This document shows positions 6,970 to 14,372 of a DNA stretch of 24,480 bases, one piece after another (position 1 is the stretch's first letter; each line of letters opens with the position of its first letter). The notes under the pieces are model-generated. The model saw only the letters and a list, made by a program, of their open reading frames with translations. It did not search any database and had not been told where the DNA came from. The translations under genes were made by a program, and so were the position numbers. The DNA is from an uncultured Acidimicrobiales bacterium (GTDB taxonomy: Bacteria; Actinomycetota; Acidimicrobiia; Acidimicrobiales; SZUA-35): assembly GCA_938008925.1 (NCBI GenBank), contig CALLIQ010000405.1, forward strand, positions 1-24,480, written 5' to 3'.

Positions 6970-7006
6970 GGGTCAGAGACCCACGGTGGTCCCGATGCGA
7001 TCGGGA
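6970..7006. terminator. Two adjacent hairpins between convergent genes
   Basis: GGGTC-AGA-GACCC (6970-6982) is a 5-bp hairpin. The second has arms TCCCGAT (6990-6996) and ATCGGGA (7000-7006), a perfect 7-bp stem with a 3-nt loop. They lie in the 123-base gap between the plus-strand gene ending at 6934 and the minus-strand gene ending at 7058, where a bidirectional terminator is expected. There is no T-tract. Confidence 0.55.
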
Positions 7007-7057
7007 GACATGTCGTTGCAAGCACGCCGTGATCAGGCGCGGCCGATCAGAAGACGT

Positions 7058-7246
7058 TCAGTCCTCGTCGTCGTCTTCGTCATCCCAGCGATCGTCGTCA
7101 TCACCGGTTGCTGAAGCAGCCTGATCGGTGGTCGGCAATGCGAAGGGGTCTTCGTCGATCCGCTCCATGAGCGTGTCGAGGTCATCGAACGACGACCTCT
7201 TCAGCTCACGAGCTTCTTCGTAACGGCGGTGTCGACCCTTTTTCAC
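7058..7246 (-). CDS. Small protein with basic N-terminus and acidic tail (62 residues)
   Basis: Starts MKKGRHRRYEEARELKR and ends in an Asp/Glu-rich tail (DDDDRWDDEDDDED). The split into a basic, helical head and an acidic tail suggests a nucleic-acid- or ribosome-associated small protein, but that is inference. The GTG start has an excellent ribosome site, GAGGAG 6 bases upstream (7253-7258 on the plus strand), which strongly supports a real gene despite its size. It lies 119 bases downstream of the LOG-type gene on the same strand and probably also has its own promoter in that gap. I seem to recall similar short KGRHRRYEEAR proteins in other actinobacteria, but I cannot name the family. Confidence 0.75.
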   Translation of the reverse strand: MKKGRHRRYEEARELKRSSFDDLDTLMERIDEDPFALPTTDQAASATGDDDDRWDDEDDDED

Positions 7247-7318
7247 CGGGTACTCCTCGAAACAACCTGGTGCCGGTGGAAGCGGTTCGGTCAGCTTCCG
7301 TTGGCGACGTGACCCTCT

Positions 7319-7349
7319 AGTCTAGGGCCCGTTCGCCGATTCTGCGAAC
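7319..7349 (-). promoter_or_regulatory. Putative promoter with palindrome for the 62-residue acidic-tailed gene
   Basis: On the minus strand TTCGCA (7348-7343) is followed after 18 bases by TAGACT (7324-7319), a plausible -35/-10 pair. A perfect palindrome GTTCGC/GCGAAC (7331-7336 and 7344-7349, 7-nt loop) overlaps the -35 and spacer. This would give a leader of about 65 nt ending in the GAGGAG ribosome site. The palindrome could instead help terminate the LOG-type transcript, which ends at 7366. Confidence 0.4.
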
Positions 7350-7365
7350 CGGCACCAAATTCCGG

Positions 7366-8517
7366 TCAATTCGTTTGATGTGTGCTCGTTGACCCGCCCG
7401 AATCCGGCTCCTCGGGCATCGGTTGCAGATCGTGAACGAGATCGTGGGCCAAGGGTGCGGCATCGTCGGCGCCGTGCAGATCGTTCAGCCGCTGAATCAT
7501 CTCGTGAAGGCGAGCGAACGACCGGTTGTCGAACTGGAGACCCAGGCGTGGCAGGTGGACGTGGTCGTCGTCGTTCACCTCCGCCTCGGTGGTCGGCACC
7601 ACCTCGATCGATCCGGCGGCGACGATGTCAGCGAACTCGGCGTTGAGCGCCGCGACCGTGTCGTCGGAGACCGGATGATGGGTGCGCAGGATCAATCGCT
7701 TGCCGACGTAGCGCATCGAGTGGAAGCAGGAGTAGAAGTGGCACACGTAGTCGACGGCCTCGACCGGGTCGTGGGTGTGCAGGTACAGGCTGGTGTCGGC
7801 CGGGCTGACCATGCCGTTGCCGGCGAGTGATTCTTCGACGAACCGCTCCCAACCGTTCCAGTAGTTCGACCCCTCGGCATCGAGCAACACGATCGGTGCC
7901 GGGTAGGTCTTGCCCGTCTGCATCAGCGTGAGCATCTCGAACGCCTCGTCGAGGGTTCCGAAACCGCCCGGGAAAAGGGCGTAGGCATCGGATTCCTTCA
8001 TGAAGAAGAGCTTCCGGGTGAAGAAGTAGCGGAAGACGGCGAGCTTCGGGTCGCCATCGATGATGTCTGCGGCGCGACTCTCGAAGGGCAAGACGATGCT
8101 CACGCCGTAGCTGTTCTCCACGCCAGCGCCCTCGATGGCGGCGGTCATGATGCCGGGTCCCGCTCCGCTGATGATCATCCAGTCACGTTCGGCGATCGCC
8201 GCACTGAAATCTCGAGCGAGCGCGTAGTCGGGGTCGGCGGGATCGGTGCGGGCCGACCCGAACACGGTGACCTTCGCCCGACCGGGATCGGCGGAGAACA
8301 CCTTGTAGGCGTTCAGCATCTCGACGAGGGTCTGCGACGCGATCTTGAGTTCGAGCCGATCGACGTCCTCGGCGTCCATCTCGAGCGCCGTGACGATCAG
8401 GCGTCGAATCATGTCGTCGTTGTTGTCTTCGCCGACCGCATGCAGGAGCTGGGTGATCAGGGAGTCGACCGCACCATCGCCGAAGACGGAACGAGCTCTG
8501 GGGGCGCTCACGGGCAC
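7366..8517 (-). CDS. LOG family / TIGR00730 Rossmann-fold protein
   Basis: A 383-residue member of the lysine-decarboxylase-like (LOG) superfamily, whose known enzymes release free cytokinin-type bases from nucleotide 5'-monophosphates. The core motifs are intact: VTVFGSAR (83-90), the nucleotide-binding SGAGPGIM (117-124), FFTRKLFFMKESDA (165-178) and the hallmark PGGFGTLDE (183-191). It is longer than the roughly 190-residue plant-type LOG, with about 75 extra residues before and 120 after the core; long forms occur in actinobacteria. The substrate is unknown. The GTG start lies 9 bases after the fbiC stop, so it is part of the fbiC operon; no clear ribosome site, consistent with coupling. 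Confidence 0.88.
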   Translation of the reverse strand: MPVSAPRARSVFGDGAVDSLITQLLHAVGEDNNDDMIRRLIVTALEMDAEDVDRLELKIASQTLVEMLNAYKVFSADPGRAKVTVFGSARTDPADPDYALARDFSAAIAERDWMIISGAGPGIMTAAIEGAGVENSYGVSIVLPFESRAADIIDGDPKLAVFRYFFTRKLFFMKESDAYALFPGGFGTLDEAFEMLTLMQTGKTYPAPIVLLDAEGSNYWNGWERFVEESLAGNGMVSPADTSLYLHTHDPVEAVDYVCHFYSCFHSMRYVGKRLILRTHHPVSDDTVAALNAEFADIVAAGSIEVVPTTEAEVNDDDHVHLPRLGLQFDNRSFARLHEMIQRLNDLHGADDAAPLAHDLVHDLQPMPEEPDSGGSTSTHQTN

Positions 8518-8526
8518 ACCGATGGG

Positions 8527-10905
8527 TCAGACAGGAACGGGTTCGCCGGCGGTCGAATCATCAGCGGCAGGGTAGCCGGGGCGCCCATAGAGGGTCGTTC
8601 GCTGCACGAGTCGACGTCCGAGCGGCGTGACGAGATTCTCGAAGTCGTCGGCGGTGAGCTCTTGGCCGTGACTGGCGCCGGCGGCACGAGAGATGTTCTC
8701 GTCCATGAGCGTGCCACCGAGATCGTTGCAGCCCGCTTGGAGGAGCTGGCGAACCGAATCGAGACCGATCTTGACCCACCCGGACTGAATGTTGTCGATG
8801 TAGCCCCGATAGGCGATGCGAGCGACCGCGTGGACCAAGAGGTTCTCGCGGAAGGTGGGGCCTCGGCGGGCCTTCTTCTGCAGATAGATCGGCGAGGCCA
8901 TGTGGACGAACGGCAAACCGACGAACTCGGTGAAGCCACCGGTCTCGGCCTGGAGCTCGCGGGTGATGAGGAAGTGCTTCACCCAGTGCTCGGGTCGCTC
9001 GACGGCACCGAACATCATCGTGACGTTCGATGCGAGACCGACGGAGTGGGCGATGCGATGCGCTTCCAGCCATTCGTCGGTCGACAACTTGTCGGGACAG
9101 AGGATCTCGCGAACACCGTCGTCGAGAATCTCAGCGGCCGTGCCCGGGAGCGAGCGAAGCCCAGCGGCCATGGCCCGCTCGAGATAGGAGGCGAGCGGCT
9201 CGTCGAGTCGCTTCGCTCCTTCCGTCACCTCGAGTGCGGTGAAGCCGTGCACGTGCATGTTCGGGCTGGCTTCCTTCACCGCCTGGGCCACGTCGATGTA
9301 GTAATCCCCGTCGAAGTCGGGGTGGATGCCGCCCTGCAAACACACTTCGGTCGCACCCTTCGCTTCGGCTTCGACCACCCGTTCCTGCATCTCTTGCAGG
9401 GTCAACAGGTAGGGCTTGCCTCGTAGGTTCAGGCTGAGCGGGCCCTTCGAGAAGCCGCAGAACTTGCACTTGAAGGTGCAGACGTTCGTGTAATTGATGT
9501 TGCGGTTGATCACGTAGGTCACGTCGTCCCCGACGATCTCCTTGCGGAGGTCGTCGGCGACCTTGGCGACCAGCGCCACCTCGGGTCCGCGGGCCTTGAA
9601 CAGCGTCAGCAGCTCATCGAAGCCCGCTTCCTCACCGGCCCGAACGCCTTCGACCACGTCGAAGACCGGACCGCTCGTTGCGAGGGGGCCACCGATCAGG
9701 TCCCGCGGCTTGGCCGGAGCACCCGAGTACCACTGGGTCGACCGGTCACCGATGAGCACGACGTCAGCGCCGTCGTCGCCCTGCTTCACGAACTCGGCCT
9801 TCTCGGGGAAGACGGCGCCGGGGTCATCGCGACCAAGGCTCTCGGAGTCGGAGCGGTCCATCACCGGGAAGACCATCTCGGCGTGCAACCAGCGGGCCGG
9901 GTCCTGGGCGAACTCGGGATAGATCGTGAGTCGAGGTGCGAGCGTGAAGCCCAGCCCCTCGGTGACCTCGGCGAGGCGATCGAGCGCGGGCCACGGCCGT
10001 TCCGGGTTGACGTGGTCGGCGGTCACGGGCGACACGCCACCCCAGTCGTCGATGCCGACCGCCAACAGCGTGCCGAAGTCGTCACTCAGATTCGGCGGCG
10101 CCTGCAGGTGGATCTCGGCCGGGAGAATGCAGCGGGCCAGCGCGATGGCGCGGTGGTAGTCGTCGTCTGGGCAGGGCTCGTGTTTCCACATCGCCGTGCC
10201 GTCCTTCGGCAAGAAGTTCTGGACGATGACCTCTTGGATGTGACCGTGACGTCGGTGACTGTCGGCGATCGCCTCGAGCGCTTCGACTCGATCGGCTTCG
10301 TTCTCACCGATCCCGACCAGGATGCCGGTGGTGAAGGGAATCGACAGGTTGCCGGCGTGTTCGAGGGTGGCGAGCCGCCGGGCGGGCTCCTTGTCGGGCG
10401 CGCCGCGGTGACAGTCGAGGTCGTCACGAAGGGTCTCGACCATCATCCCCTGGCTTGGAGAAACGGCTCGAAGCATCTCGAGCTCATCAGCGTGGAGCGC
10501 ACCGGCGTTGGCGTGGGGGAGCAGCCCGGTCTCGTCGCGCACGAGCTTGCACATGGCCGCCAGGTACTCGACGGTCGACTCGTACCCGTGGTCGTTCAAC
10601 CACTCCTGCGCCTGCGGGTAACGGAGCTCGGGTCGCTCGCCGAGCGTGAACAGCGCCTCGTGACAGCCCTGCCGCGCGCCTTGCCGAGCGATCTTCAGCA
10701 CCTCTTCGGGCGAGAGAAACGGGCTGTCGAGTCGTGCTGGCGGTTGAGCGAAGGTGCAATACCCGCACTTGTCACGACACAGCATCGTGAGGGGGATGAA
10801 CACCTTTGGCGAATAGGTGACCCGGTTGCCGTGGGCCGCATCGCGGATGGCCGCTGCCCTGGACGCCAATTCGGCGGTGGAGAGAGTGGTGAGATCGGAA
10901 CTCAC
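8527..10905 (-). CDS. fbiC: FO synthase, CofG-CofH fusion (FbiC), coenzyme F420 biosynthesis
   Basis: A 792-residue fused radical-SAM enzyme that makes the deazaflavin FO, the chromophore of coenzyme F420, from tyrosine and a pyrimidine ribityl intermediate. Both [4Fe-4S] cluster motifs are intact: CRDKCGYC (Cys43, 47, 50) in the N-terminal CofG half and CTFKCKFC (Cys476, 480, 483) in the C-terminal CofH half. The middle (about 345-430) is a linker. The length matches the actinobacterial fusion rather than separate cofG and cofH genes. The GTG start overlaps the upstream regulator's stop as GTGA (10902-10905), so translation is probably coupled. The luciferase-like oxidoreductase at 510-1433 is a plausible user of the product. 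Other F420 genes (fbiA, fbiB, fbiD) are not in the window. Confidence 0.96.
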   Translation of the reverse strand: MSSDLTTLSTAELASRAAAIRDAAHGNRVTYSPKVFIPLTMLCRDKCGYCTFAQPPARLDSPFLSPEEVLKIARQGARQGCHEALFTLGERPELRYPQAQEWLNDHGYESTVEYLAAMCKLVRDETGLLPHANAGALHADELEMLRAVSPSQGMMVETLRDDLDCHRGAPDKEPARRLATLEHAGNLSIPFTTGILVGIGENEADRVEALEAIADSHRRHGHIQEVIVQNFLPKDGTAMWKHEPCPDDDYHRAIALARCILPAEIHLQAPPNLSDDFGTLLAVGIDDWGGVSPVTADHVNPERPWPALDRLAEVTEGLGFTLAPRLTIYPEFAQDPARWLHAEMVFPVMDRSDSESLGRDDPGAVFPEKAEFVKQGDDGADVVLIGDRSTQWYSGAPAKPRDLIGGPLATSGPVFDVVEGVRAGEEAGFDELLTLFKARGPEVALVAKVADDLRKEIVGDDVTYVINRNINYTNVCTFKCKFCGFSKGPLSLNLRGKPYLLTLQEMQERVVEAEAKGATEVCLQGGIHPDFDGDYYIDVAQAVKEASPNMHVHGFTALEVTEGAKRLDEPLASYLERAMAAGLRSLPGTAAEILDDGVREILCPDKLSTDEWLEAHRIAHSVGLASNVTMMFGAVERPEHWVKHFLITRELQAETGGFTEFVGLPFVHMASPIYLQKKARRGPTFRENLLVHAVARIAYRGYIDNIQSGWVKIGLDSVRQLLQAGCNDLGGTLMDENISRAAGASHGQELTADDFENLVTPLGRRLVQRTTLYGRPGYPAADDSTAGEPVPV

Positions 10906-11450
10906 GAGGAGGTGCTCGCTTTCGCATCGCCCGCTGACGCGGGACGTGAACGGTCCGCCGAGGCGGAGACTGGTTGCGATGAGTCCGTGGAGTCATCGGT
11001 TGAGCCGGGACGGCTTCGAATCTGGCCGGGGGAGACGTCGGCGTCGCACGACGGGCACTCCACCTGTTGGACGAGTGGCGTGCCACACGCTTCGTGAATC
11101 AGGACGGTCGGCGGCGAGCCGTCGGCGTACCAACGATCGCCCCAACCCATCAGAGCGATGAGCGAGGCCGACAGATCGGCGCCCTTCGCGGTGAGGCGGT
11201 ACTCGTAGCGAACCGGGCGCTCCTGATACGGGACTTTCTCGAGCACGCCGTGGTCCACGAGCTTCGAGAGACGGTCGGACAACAGGTTCTTCGCGATGCC
11301 GAGCCCCTCGTGGAACTCGCCGAAGCGTCGGACGCCTCGAAAGACGTCGCGCAAGATCAAGACGGTCCAGCGGTCACCGACGATGCTGACCGTGGCAGCG
11401 ATCGAGCACTCGTTCATGCGGTTGCCCGATGCGTGAGCGCTGTGGTCCAC
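10902..11450 (-). CDS. HxlR-type winged-helix regulator with zinc-ribbon-like tail
   Basis: A 182-residue DNA-binding protein of the HxlR/MarR-like family. The HxlR core is clear: CSIAATVSIVGDRWTVLILRD (Cys15 onward), RRFGEFHEGLGIAKNLLSDRL as the recognition region, then GVLEKVPYQERPVRYEYRLT as the wing. After the core, IHEACGTPLVQQVECPSC supplies His119, Cys122, Cys132 and Cys135, a possible metal site, and the last 40 residues are a Ser/Asp-rich disordered tail. I use GTG 11450; ATG 11417 is an alternative that starts at NECSIA. It overlaps fbiC by 4 bases, so it probably controls its own operon. The ligand is unknown. Confidence 0.88.
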   Translation of the reverse strand: MDHSAHASGNRMNECSIAATVSIVGDRWTVLILRDVFRGVRRFGEFHEGLGIAKNLLSDRLSKLVDHGVLEKVPYQERPVRYEYRLTAKGADLSASLIALMGWGDRWYADGSPPTVLIHEACGTPLVQQVECPSCDADVSPGQIRSRPGSTDDSTDSSQPVSASADRSRPASAGDAKASTSS

Positions 11451-11476
11451 AGCTCGTTGTGAAAGTCCCCCATGAC

Positions 11477-11513
11477 GAAACCCAAGCTAGGTCAAGTGGG
11501 TTTCAAATTGCAA
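11477..11513 (-). promoter_or_regulatory. Promoter and palindromic operator of the hxlR-fbiC operon
   Basis: On the minus strand TTGCAA (11513-11508) and TAGCTT (11489-11484) form a -35/-10 pair with an 18-base spacer. A perfect 8-bp inverted repeat, GAAACCCA (11477-11484) and TGGGTTTC (11497-11504) separated by 12 bases, places one arm in the spacer and the other overlapping the end of the -10 box. That is a classic repressor position. A second, imperfect inverted repeat (GTGGGTT at 11496-11502 and AACTCAC at 11512-11518) overlaps the -35 region. Confidence 0.55.
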
Positions 11514-11546
11514 CTCACCCATCGCAACGGGCGAGCCAGCTGTCGC

Positions 11547-13715
11547 TCAGGAGATCGGTTCGATGAACCTCGTCGAGGCCCAGACCAAGCCATCGGGCGA
11601 ATTGACGCCCCACCAGACTCGACCGTCCTCATCGACTTCGCAGTTGGTGTAAGTCAGGTCCAGCTCGACGAGCTCGACGAAGGTCACGACAGGGGTGGAA
11701 GTGACGCCGTCGACAGCGGTGAGCCCCGGCACGTTACGCCCGTTCAAGAACCCGTCGTTCGGCTCATCGCTCACTCGGTAGCGAACGTCGGGATCGGGCA
11801 GTTGGTCGGCTGCACACGACGTTTCGAAGACGGGCGTCGTGTCGTCTTCGCCTCCGGTGGCGTCCCCGTCGGCCGAGTCGTCGTCTGTCTCAGCGATTGC
11901 GCCCTCGTCTGCATCGTCGTCTGAGTCGTCGTCTGAGTCGTCGCCCGACCCAGCACCCGAGGCGTCCGCTTCGTCTGCCTGGTCAACGCTGGTCGTGGCC
12001 GTCGAAGAGCTGTCGCTCGGGCGGTCACGCAAGAACCAGTAGGTCGCGCCGCCTGCCAGCGCGGCGATGAGCACGACGGCGATCCAGAATCCCGCTCCGC
12101 CGCCGCGTCGCACCTCGGCCTGGCTCGAGACGGCGGGCTGTTGCCCGGATACGGCGGGTGGATGCGCAGCGGGCGCAGCGTGTTGAATCTGCGTCGGTGC
12201 AGCCTCCGCGCGCACGAGTCGGGGCGGAGGTTCGGCACCAGATTGCGCTGGCGGCGGAGTGGCGGGGTTCGACGCAGGGGTCGGCGTCGGTGAATGTGAC
12301 GGCACAGGCGACGGTGCGGGCGATGGCGGCGTTGCTGCAGCCGGAGGCTGCCCCGGTGATCCCGGCTTGTTCAAGAAATCCGGAAGAGGTGCTTCGGACA
12401 TGTACGGCAGCTCGTACATCTCGGCGACCGGGTCCGCGCTCGCCGCCGCGACGTCGGGGGTCGGCGGCGTTGGAGTCGGTGGCGTCGGAGCGGGCGTCGC
12501 TTGGGCCGGTGCTGGGCTCGGTGGGGGTCCCGGTGATGGCGGCACGGGTGGGACATCGGCGGTCGTCGGGCCGGCGTCGGGGAGCGGGGGAGTCGCCGCT
12601 GGGCGAGCCTTCGCGGGAGGCGGTGTTGGCGGGACATCCGCGACCGGCGTCGAGGCGTCCATGGCGATGGACGCAGCAGCGCCGAGAGCGATGGCGTGCT
12701 TGGGGTGACGGTCGACGGCAACCGGGCGTTGCGTGTGGTTCATGACCCGCTGGCGCACAACGGGAATCTGGCTCGAGCCGCCGACCATCAGCACGCGGTC
12801 GATCTCGGCCATCTCGATCGGCGACGACGCAACGGTGGCATCGAAGACTTCGAGCGTTCGCGAAATCGCCGGGCCAATAACCCCCTCGAACTCGCTGCGG
12901 GTGAGGCGGACCGTCTCGTTCACACCCGGCAACAGCACCGGAATCGAGGTCGCGGTGTCTTCTGAGAGGGCGTGCTTGGCAGCCTGGCACTCGTCGCGGA
13001 GCCGGAACATCGCCGTCTGCGCGGTCTGGTCGTCCGACTCGAAGCTGGTGAGGTCGATCTTCAGGGCAGCGACGACGTGATGGAGGACCGCCGTGTCGAA
13101 ATCGATCCCGCCGAGTCGCTCGATCCCGCCCGGCTTGCCGATCGGCTCCCAGCCATCGTCGAGCTTGCGAAGGAGTGCGACGTCGAACGTGCCGCCGCCG
13201 AGGTCGTACACCGCCACGACGGATCCCGCCGGCAGCTTCTCCTGGGTCGCGTCGTGAATCGCTGCTGCAGCAGGCTCGGTGATGAGGCTGCTCGGAGGGA
13301 GCGATGAATTGGCGAGCGTGTCAGCAAGGAGTGAGACCTTGTAGTCCCCCCAGTTCGCCGGATGACAGACCACGATCTGCTCGGGCGCTTCGCCGCGCTG
13401 CTCGGTGGCGCGGCCGACGAGGTCTTTCGCCAGTTCGAGCGTGAGGTCGTTGGCTGCGACGGGCGAGCCGCTCAGAATCAGTGGCTGAGGGTCGCCGAAA
13501 CGGCGCTTGAACTCGCGGGCGATGCCGGCGGGGTCGGAGGTGGCACGACGCTCGGCCGACTCGCCGACGAGGACGGTGCCGTCGGCACCCATGTAGACCA
13601 CCGACGGGATGACGAGGTTGCGATGCCCGATGGAAAACATCGAAACGTCGCCGCCACTGTTGATGGCAACCGCCGATGCGGTCGTGCCGAGATCCAAACC
13701 GAGCGTGTAGGTCAC
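11547..13715 (-). CDS. Membrane-anchored Hsp70-like protein with proline-rich linker and SH3b-like outer domain
   Basis: A 722-residue protein. Residues 1-355 are a DnaK-type ATPase domain with phosphate 1 GLDLGTTASA (6-15), phosphate 2 DLGGGTFD (171-178) and the adenosine motif VLMVGGSSQIP (308-318). The usual substrate-binding domain is missing. Instead there is a long Pro/Ala/Thr-rich linker (about 356-535), one transmembrane helix (about 543-562) with basic residues on its inner side (RRGGG), an Asp/Ser-rich spacer (about 565-628) and a C-terminal domain (about 630-722) with two cysteines (634, 692) and an SH3b-like pattern (YRVSD, LNGRNVPG, WWGVNSPDGLVWAS). The ATPase should be cytosolic and the tail outside. 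GTG 13715 has GGGAGG about 5 bases upstream. Cargo and partners are unknown. Confidence 0.9.
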   Translation of the reverse strand: MTYTLGLDLGTTASAVAINSGGDVSMFSIGHRNLVIPSVVYMGADGTVLVGESAERRATSDPAGIAREFKRRFGDPQPLILSGSPVAANDLTLELAKDLVGRATEQRGEAPEQIVVCHPANWGDYKVSLLADTLANSSLPPSSLITEPAAAAIHDATQEKLPAGSVVAVYDLGGGTFDVALLRKLDDGWEPIGKPGGIERLGGIDFDTAVLHHVVAALKIDLTSFESDDQTAQTAMFRLRDECQAAKHALSEDTATSIPVLLPGVNETVRLTRSEFEGVIGPAISRTLEVFDATVASSPIEMAEIDRVLMVGGSSQIPVVRQRVMNHTQRPVAVDRHPKHAIALGAAASIAMDASTPVADVPPTPPPAKARPAATPPLPDAGPTTADVPPVPPSPGPPPSPAPAQATPAPTPPTPTPPTPDVAAASADPVAEMYELPYMSEAPLPDFLNKPGSPGQPPAAATPPSPAPSPVPSHSPTPTPASNPATPPPAQSGAEPPPRLVRAEAAPTQIQHAAPAAHPPAVSGQQPAVSSQAEVRRGGGAGFWIAVVLIAALAGGATYWFLRDRPSDSSSTATTSVDQADEADASGAGSGDDSDDDSDDDADEGAIAETDDDSADGDATGGEDDTTPVFETSCAADQLPDPDVRYRVSDEPNDGFLNGRNVPGLTAVDGVTSTPVVTFVELVELDLTYTNCEVDEDGRVWWGVNSPDGLVWASTRFIEPIS

Positions 13716-13754
13716 AGAACCCTCCCGAAGGGCGCATCGTAGGACTTCCGGCCA

Positions 13755-13767
13755 TCCACGAAGTGGA
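13755..13767 (-). terminator. Small hairpin after the GNAT gene
   Basis: TCCAC (13755-13759) and GTGGA (13763-13767) form a 5-bp stem with a 3-nt loop, about 55 bases after the minus-strand GNAT stop and 40 bases before the Hsp70-like gene. Weak evidence for a terminator; nothing else is visible in this 106-base gap. Confidence 0.25.
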
Positions 13768-13821
13768 CGTGAGCGAGATCGCCAGCGCTGCGAGCGAACG
13801 GCTCCATCGGCACGCCGTGCG

Positions 13822-14355
13822 TCAACCGGAGCGTTCGGGCCACCCGGGAGCTGAGTAGACGTATGTCTCGAGAACGAGGCCTCGATCGAGATGGATCGCG
13901 ACCTCGCCGATTCGTACCCATCCGAGGTTCTCGTAGAACCCGATCGCCGCGTCGGAGGTGACGAGCACGTCGAGAAGTGCGTGCTTGCCGAGGGCTTCGG
14001 CGTGTGCCGTCGCCGCCTCCATCAGGCGTCGGCCGAGTCCGCCTCCCTGCGCATCGGGATCGACCAATACTCGAGCGACGACGGCGAATTCGTCGCTCGA
14101 CCGCTCCGACATCTCGGAAACCGGCTCGAAGGCCGGGTCGCCCTCTGCGCGGTGCAACGACGCATGGCCGATCACGCCGCCTCGCCCGTCGTCCAGGACC
14201 CACGCGGCGATCTCCGCCTCGGGGGCGAGGAAGCCGGCAGGGTCGAGCGGCCAGTGAGCCGGGTACCCGCTCAGCCGATGCGTCTTGGCCATGAGCGCGA
14301 CACAGGCCGCCACATCGGTGGCGGCCCGCTCGCGAACGACTGGTGTTGACGTCAC
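13822..14355 (-). CDS. GNAT family N-acetyltransferase
   Basis: A 177-residue single-domain acetyltransferase using acetyl-CoA. The order of GNAT elements is seen: the N-terminal strand and helix (RERAATDVAACVALMAKTH), a central strand with VIGHASLHR, motif A VLVDPDAQGGGLGRRLMEAA with the pyrophosphate loop QGGGLG (103-108), and motif B AAIGFYENLGWVRIG (136-150). The acceptor substrate cannot be told from the sequence. The GTG start lies 17 bases after the transaldolase stop, so it is probably the last gene of the tkt-tal transcript. Confidence 0.88.
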   Translation of the reverse strand: MTSTPVVRERAATDVAACVALMAKTHRLSGYPAHWPLDPAGFLAPEAEIAAWVLDDGRGGVIGHASLHRAEGDPAFEPVSEMSERSSDEFAVVARVLVDPDAQGGGLGRRLMEAATAHAEALGKHALLDVLVTSDAAIGFYENLGWVRIGEVAIHLDRGLVLETYVYSAPGWPERSG

Positions 14356-14372
14356 GGGTGACGCCGCCGTTC

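Noticed and set aside
11880..11960. Repetitive GTCGTC-rich DNA that might be a CRISPR-like or satellite repeat
   Set aside because: It encodes the Asp/Ser-rich spacer of the Hsp70-like protein; there are no spaced identical repeats.
12259..12708. Gly-rich plus-strand frame resembling a PE-PGRS-like protein
   Set aside because: It is the reverse complement of the proline-rich linker of the Hsp70-like protein; Gly codons are the antisense of Pro codons.
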